A stretch of 64,000 nt of DNA from assembly GCA_023052935.1 (NCBI GenBank), contig CM041294.1, forward strand, positions 12,200,414 through 12,264,413. The letters run 5' to 3'. The notes under the pieces were generated by a model, which was not told the origin of the DNA, searched no databases, and saw only the letters and a list, made by a program, of their open reading frames with translations. Positions 54,150 to 64,000 of this stretch are shown here, piece by piece. Each line of letters starts with the position of its first letter. Position 1 is the stretch's first letter. The position numbers and the translations under genes were made by a program. The stretch is from Piezodorus guildinii. Its lineage: Eukaryota; Arthropoda; Insecta; Hemiptera; Pentatomidae.

Positions 54150-54925
54150 AACATAAAAATTAACTGGGTTTACTAAAATTATGAAAACCGTAATGCATAG
54201 ACCGAAAAATTGCCACCTGACTAGTCTACTCCCTTTTATTTTCCGAGAGGAAACGATACGCGAATTATTTTTCAATATTGTACCTGAAAGGCACTCAAGA
54301 AGTTCTCTACCCTCCCATAATAACTTTTTACCACGTGAGCCGCAATTCCTTTTTTTAAAATCAAATTTTAAGAGTTAATCAACCTTTCTTGTTTTCTTTT
54401 ATTCCCCGTTTCCTCAGAGAGAGAATTACCGGAGGAGATGAGATATTAAGGACCCCATGATAGGTCGGGAACCATAAATCAAAAGAAAATACGCAGAGTT
54501 GCCCTACATCTTGATAATAAAGACCATAAATAATGTTTAGCTAAGATATAATTTTACATTCATAAATATTAGAAGAGTTGAAGGTAGTTGGGTAGGTAAA
54601 CTTTAGAACTTAATTTTATTATGACTTTGAAAATCTGTATTTTTTTATTTATTTTTTTAATTTTATTTAGAAACTTCAATTAATTTGTTTGGGTTCATGT
54701 TTATATCTAAAAAAGAAAATAAATTAAAAGAACTGCTTAAATATTCTGATTAATTAGGTAGGTTGAATAAATTATTGTTTCACTTCAAAGTTACTGTTAA
54801 CTTATGTCTACATTTTTGAAATAAAAATAAAGTAATAATATTTGCTATTTCTGTGACCAAATTTAATAGGTAACATAAATAATTTATTTTCGAGTAGTTT
54901 AAAAATTATATATATATGATTCCCA
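54150..54925. other. no identified gene
   Basis: 54180-54480 is less AT-rich (a 65-codon frame, MKTVMHRPKNC..., of no known family). The rest is AT-rich and unassigned. Confidence 0.35.
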
Positions 54926-54927
54926 CT

Positions 54928-54988
54928 GTAGCGTCATCGGATTAGCCATAGTAGCATAAAGTGACGTTTACTAAATAAACAAACAAAA
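54928..54988 (+). mobile_element. SINE S1 3' snippet
   Basis: CCCACTGTAGCGTCATCGGA to the CTAAATAAACAAACAAA tail. Confidence 0.65.
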
Positions 54989-55043
54989 ATAAATCGTTTA
55001 AGAATCAATTAAATTGAATTTAAATAGAAACATGTGTTTTATT

Positions 55044-55899
55044 TTATTTTTTTATTTATTTATTTATAGTAATTTACAACTGTACTAAAGAATACAATAA
55101 GTAAATATGTAGAATGAATATAAAAAGTCATGAAAATGTTTTGAGAAAGAACCACCCAGTGGTAGCACTTCACTGACTATTTTAATACAGTTGGCCCTGA
55201 GGCCACCTTCTTTTCAGTCGCCTTGGAGGGTTATCAGGGATATCTGAGGAAGATAAATTGCGGACAAGTGGATTTGTATTGGCAGGGAGTTTAGAATGGA
55301 AAGAGGAGTATCTATCACGGGCTATTTCTGCAACAAATGAGATGTTTAGGTCATTATGGAGGAGTTGATTTGTGACAAAATAAGAAGCATTCAGGATTTT
55401 GCGAAGGATTTTGGATTGTAAGACTGGATGCGGGAGGAATTAGATGGTTTCGGAGAGCCCCAAAGCTCGATTCCATATGTCCAAATAGGTCTGATAATTG
55501 TGATGTAAATGAGTCTTTTGTAATGTACTGGAAGTTTTGAACGTTTGTCAAGTAAGTGTTGTAGTAATCGATATCTTCGAGCAGTTTCTTGTCGTTTCAG
55601 TCTTGTGTGAGGATTCCAAGTAAGGCGCTTGTCAAGATGGAGACCTAGGTATCGGATTTGTTCTACAGAAGTAAGGGTAATGTTATTAAAGGATACTGGG
55701 GGACAGGAAGTCATCGGTTTGTGACGAAGGTAAAGGTGATTTGGTGGGATTTGTTGGGATTTATTTTAATCTTCCAATTTTGACACCATTCTTCAATGGC
55801 TTTGATGTGGGACTGAAGGGTTTGGGATGCAGTAGTTGGATCATTATGGACGGATAAGACACACGTGTCATCAGCATAAGTATTGAGGACAGTGCGAGG
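55044..55899 (-). mobile_element. LINE family B inserted in Z, 12-bp TSD
   Basis: ATGTGTTTTATT is exact at 55032-55043 and 55900-55911. Minus strand: TVLNTYADDTCVLSVHNDPT (RT box), EEWCQNWKIKINPNKSHQIT, a frameshift, then VEQIRYLGLHLDKRLTWNPH, IRPIWTYGIELWGSPKPSNS, another frameshift, and NPPRRLKRRWPQGQL. A-rich tail at the left edge. It is truncated just before the RT catalytic box. Confidence 0.92.
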
Positions 55900-56471
55900 A
55901 TGTGTTTTATTAAATAATATTTTTATCTGCAACAATCACTTAGTTTTATCGGCTTTTTCATCACTCTCCGTTAACCTTTACAAATCCGCGTGTTAGATAA
56001 TATTTTTTTCTGAAATCTTTAGCTATCCAACGGTATATTATACATCTATACTACTATTCTTGTGTTCATAAACTGAAAAATTGCATAGCGAAATGTTTGC
56101 ACTTTTCTCCTACAGTTGTTTATCGAATTCGTTCAAATTGTATATTTATCCTTTATTTATCAATGCTAATAAGATGGTATGCCTAATTTTTTAACATATA
56201 CAAAATTAGAGGTACTTTAGAGAAGGAAAATTCAAAATATTGGCATTTGAGCTCTGTCAGACTATTTCAATCAGAATAAAACCTACATCATATCGAATCC
56301 CATTAAAAGTTTCATCCATATAGAGTGTTTAATTAAAATCTTTAGAGCCGTTTTTGAGAAAGTTATTAAAAGGTGCAAAATGCACGGTATAAAGTAGCAC
56401 TTCCGGAGAGTCGAGTTTGATGAAAACGTTGTCCTAAATATAAAGTTTCGTATGACTTTTCGTTCGCTGGA

Positions 56472-56481
56472 GTTACTACAC

Positions 56482-56531
<50 letters not shown>
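56472..56531. repeat. (CA)n microsatellite inside Z
   Basis: About 28 CA units with an early CG variant, at the CA position of the Z family. Confidence 0.95.
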
Positions 56532-56533
<2 letters not shown>

Positions 56534-56627
56534 GTTTTATGTAGGACTTGGTTATTTGGACCCCGCGGATCCTATAACGTGTATTTTCATTGAAAACTGA
56601 AATTCGAAAATTTTCACGATCGCAATA

Positions 56628-58188
56628 GAAAGAAAGAAAATAAACTTTACATACATATTTACAAATTGACAAAATATTATAAATGATTTCGGATGAGACA
56701 TCCTCACAATCAGCAAATGATTGGTTCATTTGGTAGTTATAATCTAATTAACTAATCTATAATATGTGTTAAAATTAAATTGTGGTTATATATAGGTTGT
56801 AGGAAAAATTATACAAAAACCTAAAAATAAAAACGGATAACATAATTGATAATATAAAATTAGAAATTAAAGCAAACTAGCTTAAGTTAGCAACACATGT
56901 TTAGTACGTTTATGAGTGTAGCGTTTTAGAGATGTTTTATTATAGTTACCGATTTCCTTTATTAATGGATTTTTGGAGACTGGTGTTTTACTGAAGTAAG
57001 AAGCTGTTTGAGTACGGACAAAATGTTTAATTGTTGGAAGCTGTAAGTCCTGGAGCATAGATGATATTTTAGTGTAGCGATGGTAATTGTTAATTATCCG
57101 CATTGATAGATTTTGAATTCTTTCAAGTTTTTGGTAGTTAGTCCAGCAGGTTGAGCTCCAGACTGGCGAGGCATATGTAATTAACGGCCAAATAACTGAT
57201 TTGTATGACAATAATTTGTTATGAGTGCTCAAATAGGATTTTTTATTGAAGTATGGGAACATTATAAATATTAATTTTTTGGCTTTATCGATTTTTCTAT
57301 TGATATGATCTGTAAAAGTAAGATATATATACATATATTTTTTTTATCTTTCTCTTTTTTTTAAAGATATATTATTATTTTGAAAACATATGTATTTAAT
57401 TTCTACTATATTGAAAAAAAAAAAAAAAAAAAAAAAAAAGTGGTAGAAAGAAAAAAAAACTGTTAATTTATCACAACCAATATATATTTATTTATTCAAT
57501 TTTTTTAAGAGATGTATTATTATTTTAAAACCATATATATTTTATCTTATTCTTTTGTTTTTACTTTATTTTATTTTTTTTTAAACAGATTTATTATGAT
57601 TTCAAAATCATATGTATCTTTTTTTTTTACTCTTTTTTTATATTTTATTTCAACTATATTGGAAGAAAAAAGAAAAAAAAATGATTTATCTTAATTAAAA
57701 TATGTATATAACTTAAAAACAATTATTGTGAATAGCCAAGCCAGGCTCTATTTGTAAGGGGAATACCCTAAAGAAAAATAAATTCTCTTCTATTCTATTC
57801 TAAGTAAGAGGTTTGTCTAATGTTATGCCTAGGTACTGTACGGATTTTGACCATGGGATGAGAGCTGAATTTATCTTGATTTAGGAGTTTATTTGTGGGC
57901 GACGTTTAGTGAAAAGAATTGCTTCAGATTTGGTAGGATTAATTTTCAATTTCCATTTTATGCAATATTTTTGAATTTTTTTAAATTATTGTTGAAGGCG
58001 ATTCACTATTGTATCAATGCGATATGATGAGGTATACAATGCTGTATCATGGGCGTATAATGACCTCGTTAGTAATGGATGGGCTGGTAGATCAGAAATG
58101 AACAAGTTAAACAGAATTGGAGAGAGGCAAGAGCCTTGAGGAAGACCCGCTGAGATGGGGAGAGTGTCGGAAGTAGATGTGCCAACTA
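56628..58188 (-). mobile_element. Jockey-like LINE F inserted in Z, 13-bp TSD
   Basis: CACGATCGCAATA is exact at 56615-56627 and 58189-58201. Minus strand: SAGLPQGSCLSPILFNLFIS (RT motif B), the catalytic box mutated to YAHD (LYAHDTALYTSS), CIKWKLKINPTKSEAILFTK, VQYLGITLDKPLT. The nested insert interrupts here; then come FTDHINRKIDKAKKLIF, LITYASPVWSSTCWTNYQKL and NLSMRIINNYHRY, to a stop at 56882. The 3' tail is (TTTC)n. Confidence 0.88.
57324..57801 (+). mobile_element. LINE E-like 3' UTR insertion in LINE F, 8-bp TSD
   Basis: AAGTAAGA occurs at 57316-57323 and 57802-57809. Removing it restores the LINE F frame (DKPLT + FTDHI), which confirms the boundaries. The insert is AT-rich with no ORF. 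It ends CTCTATTTGTAAGGGGAATA, CCCTAAAG..., AAATAAATTC and (TCTAT)n, similar to the LINE E2 3' end at 19705-19768. Confidence 0.82.
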
Positions 58189-58289
58189 CACGATCGCAAT
58201 ACTTTCCCTTACTATATATTATATATGGGTAGTTGAACAACTGAGATTAAAGTGAAGATAAAATAAAGTATGTATTTCTGTATCAACAT

Positions 58290-58625
58290 TCTGTCCACGG
58301 AAACTTCAGACCATGTTCTCACCCCACTTATAAAGGAGGTGCTGAGGCATGTCTCTAGGAGATCCCATCGCCTCTCTTTCAGCCACTCCCATTGAATTGA
58401 AAGCCATTAACGATCCAGTAAGGGCACCAGAGCCACAATGATCAAAGATTTGAATTAGGCAAGGATCTGGCTATTGTCAGAACTCCAATTCCATACTTAC
58501 AATAGATGCCTGTCGTTTTAATCTTCGACGAGGATTGAATGAACGGATGGAACTAAATAGAGTTATAGTTGCGCCAAAGGATTAAGAAAAAAAGCTACCA
58601 CTAGGATTATTATTCATTATATGTG
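58290..58625 (-). mobile_element. LINE B2 3' UTR fragment
   Basis: GTCTCTAGGAGATCCCATCG, TTGTCAGAACTCCAATT and TTTTAATCTTCGACGAGGAT align with 8320-8520 of the B2 copy. The coding part is nearly gone. Confidence 0.7.
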
Positions 58626-58629
58626 ACAA

Positions 58630-59405
58630 CAAATAATGGTATATGAAGGAATTAGGAAACGATTTTGTTTGAATCAACCCAGACTTCGATGGGAGTAACA
58701 GAAAACATTTAAAGTTGATCTGTACTAAATATAACCAAAAATATAAATATTAAAATAAGCATAGGAAAGTTCCTTTTCCTCGAGCTCTTCGTAAATGTTT
58801 GTTAAATGCAGAAATAAGTATTTATTGTTTTTTTAATTACGAAATATAAAAAAGACAGCCAAGGAAAAACTATTTATCGATTATATTTCCTGTTAGTTGA
58901 TCAAGTAAAATTTATTAGTAGAAAATATTAACTCACGTGGAAGAAAATGTTTTAAGTATTCCTCACGTACCTGAAACAAAAAGAGAAATGGTAAGAATAA
59001 TATTTAAAATATAGAAACTGTAATATATATAAAAAGAGTCAATAAATTTAATTATGTTGCTCTTTTTTTACGAATATGATAAAAATAATTTGTTTATAAC
59101 TGTGTCTGGAAAATATCTCGGGACAGTTTTCTTGAACAAGCTATCACGGTCAAAGCGTTGTCAATATTATTAGGAAAAAAATATAGCGTTTGAAGAATTA
59201 ATGATTACTCCCTCTCGAAGTAATTATATAATTAACTAATAATAAATAGAAATTAAATATCAGTAAATTAAATTGGAAAGAAATTTAATTTACTAATATT
59301 TAATTACTATTTATTTATTTTTATTTAATTACTATTTTTTTCTTTCCAAAAAAATAATAATAAATTACCTAAACAGTTTACGATAGAAAATGTAAAGAAA
59401 TCTAT
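58630..59405. other. no identified gene
   Basis: Strongly AT-rich. A local inverted AT pattern (TTAAATTTAC / AATTTAATTT) lies near 59230-59300. Nothing recognised. Confidence 0.4.
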
Positions 59406-59407
59406 TT

Positions 59408-59883
59408 TCAGGACAATATCATACCTACGGATCAAATTTGACCGACACTTGACTTTTTCAGGTCACTTTAGAAAAAAACTAAATCATGTTAGAAACAAGT
59501 CGTACAGACTAGCCCATCTCCTCACCTCGCTACACTTAAGATTGCGACTGAAAATCATTATTTACAGCAGCTTCATCCGGCCAGCTCTGCTGTACGGTGC
59601 TGCTATGTTTCCTCATATCACACAACACACAGCGAAGAAATTGCAGCAATTTCAAAATGGGGTGGTCAAAAAAATATGCAGAAGCACTTCACTCTGGAAG
59701 GAAAAAACTCTCAATCCTCATAATATTTTGAACATATCAACTGTACAAGAATTTATTAAAGAACGTCAGGTCAAGTTTTTTGAAACCACAACACAAATTG
59801 CTAATCCGCTAGTTTCTAGCTTAATACCTCCACCAGCCCCAAAGTGCTGTTGTATCAGATTAAGTTATTATAGAATAAGATAG
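59408..59883 (+). mobile_element. LINE G C-terminal fragment
   Basis: ISYLRIKFDRHLTFSGHFRK, KSYRLAHLLTS, SSFIRPALLYGAAMFPHITQ, KKLQQFQNGVVKKICRSTSL, VQEFIKERQVKFFETTTQIA. This is the typical post-RT region of a Jockey/CR1-type LINE, open over 144 codons from 59449, and the only copy in the window. No clear tail or TSD is seen. Confidence 0.75.
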
Positions 59884-59889
59884 GATTAA

Positions 59890-60390
59890 GAGGTAATTTT
59901 AAGGACACCTAACAGCCAGAAATACTTCATTTTGAAAATCATTTTAAAACTTTTAACGACTCCGCAATTCCTTAAAATGTATGTAAGTTACAGAAAAAGG
60001 AATAATTCAGTAACGAAAAAAAAAAGAAATTAAAAATTTGATGTTAACTACTATAAAAGAAATATAAAGCCCTAAATTATGTGATCTATTAAACTAATTA
60101 TCACTTTTCATCCACTAATAGAATAAAACACTTTTAAAAATGGGACAAATTAGCTAACAGTGAATATTAAATAACGAAAATCTATCATGTAATATATAAA
60201 AATATTAATTTTGAAAGTAAAAAAATGTGTACGGAAAAATAAAAAACTTATTAGAAACAAACAAATATCTCAAGGTCACGAAATTAAAATAATTATCATT
60301 ATTAAAACATCGAATTTTACTCACCTCCCTTGTAAAACCGTTAAAACAATTTTCAAATACAATTAGAGATGAAAATGAGTGAAACGAAAA
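59890..60390. other. no identified gene
   Basis: AT-rich. A Z-like snippet (TTTTACTCACCTCCCTTGTA to GAGTGAAACG, 60315-60385) precedes the intact Z copy, as if a Z left end were duplicated. Confidence 0.4.
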
Positions 60391-60392
60391 AA

Positions 60393-61255
60393 AAAATCTG
60401 GTGCGGGCAACACACGACTTTCACTTACCTCCATTTTTAAAATCAATGAAAGCATTTTCAAGTACATATGTTTTATTAAAAAATCTATGATATTATAATC
60501 TAAAATAATCAGTTAGTTTTATCGGCTTTTTATCACTCTCTATTAACTTTTAAAAGCTAGTGTATGAGATAATATTTTTCTAAAATCTTTCTCTTTCAAA
60601 CGGTATATCATACATGTATATTACTTCAAATATTATTACTTCAAACATATTAGTTGAAAAACGAAAAATTGCATTAAAAAAACATTTTTAATATTATCTC
60701 CTTTAGTTGAGTATTGAAGACATTCACTTTATATATTTACCTGTTTTTCATCAGTTTTAACAAGATAATATAGTTATTTTTATAGAATCAACGAAATTAA
60801 AGGTACTTTAGGGGAAGAAAATTTAAAATATCGGCATTTAAGCCCTGTCAGACCATTTTAATCAAACTGAAACCTACATGATATTAAAGCCCATTAAATT
60901 TCACATCGATATAGCGAGTTTAATCAAAATCGTCATAACCGTTTTTGAGTAAATCGTAAACATGTGCAAAATGTACTGTATAAAGTTGTTCTTTTGGTCA
61001 GCTCATTTTGAAGACGAATTTGCTGTAACATCTCGGGCGTATAGTTGTCCTGAATATAAAATTTCAGTTTCATAGGACTTTCCGTTTTCGTGCTGGACAC
61101 ACAGGCATACAGCGAACTTTTTTCGGGACTTAGTCATTTGGACTCAGGGGACCCTTAAACGTGTATTTCCGTCGAAAACTGGAATTCGAAAATGATAAAG
61201 ATCGTAATTCTTTCCCTTACTATATATTTCATATTAGTTAAATGAAAGTAAAAAC
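60393..61255 (+). repeat. Z repeat, intact reference copy
   Basis: Leader TCTGGTGCGGGCAACACACG, then ACTTTCACTTACCTCC, and the right end TTAGTTAAATGAAAGTAAAA. It has all shared blocks (GCTTTCC-like, CGGCATTTAAGCCCTGTCAG, ATCGATATAGCGAGTTTAAT, AACTGGAATTCGAAAAT) and no insertion. The CA position is short (ACACACAGGCATACAG). Confidence 0.7.
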
Positions 61256-61434
61256 AAAGACAAACTGAATGGCACTGAATCGATCTCTACTTAACAGCAC
61301 TCAACATAAAAATTAACATGTTTTTGTTATGTAGCCACTGAGAAATAGATAATTAAGGTATGGAGAATTGTGTTCTCTGATTGTCTCAAACCTTTCCCAT
61401 GCAACAGTAAATTGTGTTTTGGTTTTCTTTTATA

Positions 61435-62405
61435 ATAATAATAATAATAGGCTTAGCGATCCAGAAAGTTCGATGCCGATACCACCGAATCCCTCACATC
61501 TACGCTTCGGCCTACCTTTCGGATGCCTACCAGTCGGATCAACGAATACCAACTTGCTCCTCATCGAGCCCAACAACGTAACTCGCCCATTTGAGTCTCC
61601 GCGATGCAATCAGCTCAATTATATTCACAGGATACAAGTTCCGCAATTCCGCGTTGTGCAACCTTTCACGTTGTGAATTTCCCAGTGGCCTCATCTCTCT
61701 TCGGACCAAATATTATACGCAGTACCTTATTTTCGAAAACCTTAAGCCGTTTTTCATCCTTCAAAGTAAGCGGCCACGTTTCACAACCGTAAAGAACCGT
61801 TGGGAGAATAATAGTTTTATAAATTCTAACCTTTAAGTTTTTAGATAGAAGCCGCGAACAAAGTAACTTAGCAACTGAATAGTAACACGCATTTCCCACC
61901 TTTAACCGGGCCTTTATTTCTTCCTGGATTTCATTTTTTTTTTTTTTGTTATAATTGAACCTAAATACCTGAATTTCTCTACGTGTTCAAAAGTATGCCC
62001 TGATACATCAACATCACCAAGGTCGACACCGTTTCTGCTACTAATCATATATTTCGTCTTGTCGGTATTTGATTCGAGTCCTATTTCGTTACCGGTTTTT
62101 ATTAACACACTTGTATTTAGCTGTATGGTTTCCGTGTCTTCACCTAGCAGTACCAGATCATCGGCATACCCCAAAACCGGAATCTTGTCACCCATATTTA
62201 AGCCTTTCTCGGTTCACATCACCTTTGAATGACATATTCTAAAGCTATATTAAATAACACAGGTGAAAGGGAGTCACCCTGTATCAAAACCCGATCGCAC
62301 CTCAAATCTCTCGGAGTAATTATGACCGATTCTAACTTTATGGAATGTTTCCGACAAACACATCTCTACTAGGTTTACTAACGTTCTAGGTATCCCCTTT
62401 GTTTT
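61435..62405 (-). mobile_element. LINE family A copy 4, 5'-truncated
   Basis: Minus strand: LVNLVEMCLSETFHKVRIGH, a frameshift, MGDKIPVLGYADDLVLLGED, DKTKYMISSRNGVDLGDVDV, VGNACYYSVAKLLCSRLL, TVLYGCETWPLTLKDEKRLK, FGPKRDEATGKF, then the C-terminal part with deletions. The tail is TAAGCC plus (ATT)n. The 3' hairpin is degenerate. RT YADD is intact. Confidence 0.85.
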
Positions 62406-62409
62406 TCTT

Positions 62410-64000
62410 CTGCCAATCATAATTTATCCAGCTACGCTTTATAGATCGTTTTTCCGTCATCCAAGACAGATTATTAACTAATTCTTATTCACCTAGCCAC
62501 TTGCGAAATCTTCTCACAGCCATTCTATGTTTTAGAAAAAATATACTCTTGAAATTCGACGGGTTTTTACGGGCCACGAAGCTCTAACAGAAAATAATAC
62601 GAAGAACAAACTATGAGGGATATTTGACGTTTGGTAGGGACTGAGAGGCCTCCTATATCATTCAGCCAGAGAGAACTGCTCACATATATTTACAAAATAT
62701 ATTCAGTGAACAGGCGTTAGGAGCAGACGCCATATCCCCTCAAGGGTCTCAAACTGCGGCGGGTGTAAATTGTCAACTGAGATTTTCAAAACCAACCCTT
62801 TCCGTGGAGGGAGGGAGCATATTTATTAGCGTAATATTTCACGCTAGGAGTCAGCTCGGCAGATTTTTTTTTCGTTTGTGAAAAACCGTGGCCTCCACCC
62901 CGTGAAACAAGTAAAGCCCTTATCACTATTTTATTTAGCACATATGAAGGACTTCAACGCTCCAATTTCCACGCCACAGTATATACTTTTTCTATCTCCC
63001 ATTAGGGAAGATGAAGATCACAATTTAGTTTACATATCTGTAAGTTATTAAACCAAAACCTGCAGATTATTACACAATAGTTTATTATTTTTAAACCATT
63101 ATACTCGAGTATAACATTTTATAGGTAATTACGTAATATGAACAGCAATAAGTAATTCGAAGGAAAATGACGTAATATCTCTGCTAGTTCTGAACCAATT
63201 TCAACAAGTCTTTCTTTATTTTGTAGGAATATATTGTTACGTGGAAACAAAAAAATTATTAGTCGAGTTAAACAGAAATGAAGGTTACTTTTGATAGCTC
63301 GATAAGGGTTATTTGGAAAAAAAAAAATTAAATAAATAAATAAATGTAAATAGCTAATTAAAATTTTTGCGTCATCTTTAAGCATAGATTAAGTATTACT
63401 GAAGCAAATACTTATTATATACTCCGGTGAGGGATAAGGAGAGTCTAGAAGCGAGATGAAGAGGCTGGTGAGCTACCGGGAGGGTGTGTAAAAAAGAAAC
63501 ATTGTGCATAGCAGCTATTACCGAATGGTTTATATTAGACTGATATAATTAGTGTGGACAGTCACAAGTCCAGACGGACGAACTCGACCGGACAAGGTTT
63601 GGTTCTCGAGAAGAAATTGGAAACTGAAAAACTGCCTTCCTCCTAACCCCAAACCTAACCCTCATCCCGAACCTAGGTGAATATCACTTTGTAATTAACT
63701 TTTGCTTTGTGTTTGGTGACTGATAAACGAAAGTAGTAGTTTCAGACAATAGAAAACAAAATTAGTATAAGTTGTAAATATGTTTTGTTATTGAATAATT
63801 TAGTTCTTTTTCTTCTTTTCGTTTTTTTTTTTTATTAGAAATTAAATTATGTTTAGTAGTTTTTGTATAATCAATTTAACCATGTATTCTTTTTTAATTT
63901 AAAAATTGGGTCTTGAATATTTAATTATTAATATTAACCTAAAAAAGTTAATACTGTACAACCCTCGTCGAGTCTAATACTGTGTAAAGGTATGGTGACG
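62410..64000. other. no identified gene; mixed-composition island 62500-62960
   Basis: 62500-62960 is non-repetitive and GC-richer (CCCTCAAGGGTCTCAAACTG, GTGGAGGGAGGGAGCATATT, GTAATATTTCACGCTAGGAG), with no coding motif; a candidate conserved element. 63400-63720 has short G- and C-rich runs. The remainder is AT-rich. Confidence 0.3.

Larger units (their letters stand above)
54990..58240 (+). repeat. Z repeat host copy carrying nested LINEs
   Basis: Z pieces at 54990-55043, 55912-56627 and 58202-58240 join into one Z copy of about 800 bp once two TSD-bounded LINEs are removed. It includes a long CA tract (56472-56531) at the family-specific place and a right end CTTTCCCTTACTATATATTA. Confidence 0.8.

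Overview
The window looks like intergenic or intronic DNA from an AT-rich animal genome, most likely an insect. The basis is the mix of decayed mobile elements: mariner, several APE-type LINE families including Jockey-like and RNase H-bearing ones, an R2-like element, a Helitron, tRNA-derived SINEs, and short repeats carrying hammerhead-ribozyme-like motifs. The species cannot be named from the sequence. I found no convincing host protein-coding gene, no functional tRNA or rRNA gene, no CRISPR array, and no prokaryotic signals.

Layout. 0-8 kb: an old repeat (called Z here) split by a mariner copy, a hammerhead-like motif, a family A LINE, and a second mariner copy. 8-19 kb: many 5'-truncated Jockey-like LINEs (families B and B2), SINE S1, and an RNase H LINE (C1) with perfect target-site duplications (TSDs). 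19-26 kb: an E-type LINE tail, an R2-like C-terminus, family A and B pieces, and LINE H fused to SINE S1. 27-33 kb: SINEs S1, S2 and S3, a ribozyme-bearing inverted-repeat element, and LINE D interrupted by SINE S2. 33.8-34.4 kb: a non-repetitive, GC-richer island. 35-41.8 kb: a rearranged Z copy, family A LINE, a ribozyme palindrome, S1 copies, and an undescribed 1.3-kb element with perfect 30-bp terminal inverted repeats (TIRs) and nine internal iterons. 41.9-45.3 kb: the best-preserved element, an E-type LINE with an uninterrupted 1,043-codon endonuclease/reverse transcriptase frame on the minus strand, lying inside a (TA)n tract. 46-51.5 kb: LINE B, C and ORF1 pieces, and a LINE with a CCCTAA tail inserted in another LINE. 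52-54.2 kb: a large inverted duplication, another ribozyme motif, and a complete non-autonomous Helitron. 55-58.2 kb: a Z copy holding two LINEs, one of which holds a third insertion. 58.3-64 kb: more LINE pieces, an intact Z copy, and unassigned sequence.

The elements are mostly independent insertions rather than a pathway. Perfect TSDs (8-14 bp) at nine sites let insertions be bounded and partly ordered. The most interesting signals are the hammerhead-like family, the iteron-bearing TIR element, a UUCG tetraloop hairpin at the 3' end of the family A LINEs, the CCCTAA-tailed LINE, and composite junctions that recur at distant sites. Element letters (A-H, Z, S1-S3, P) are working labels for this window only.
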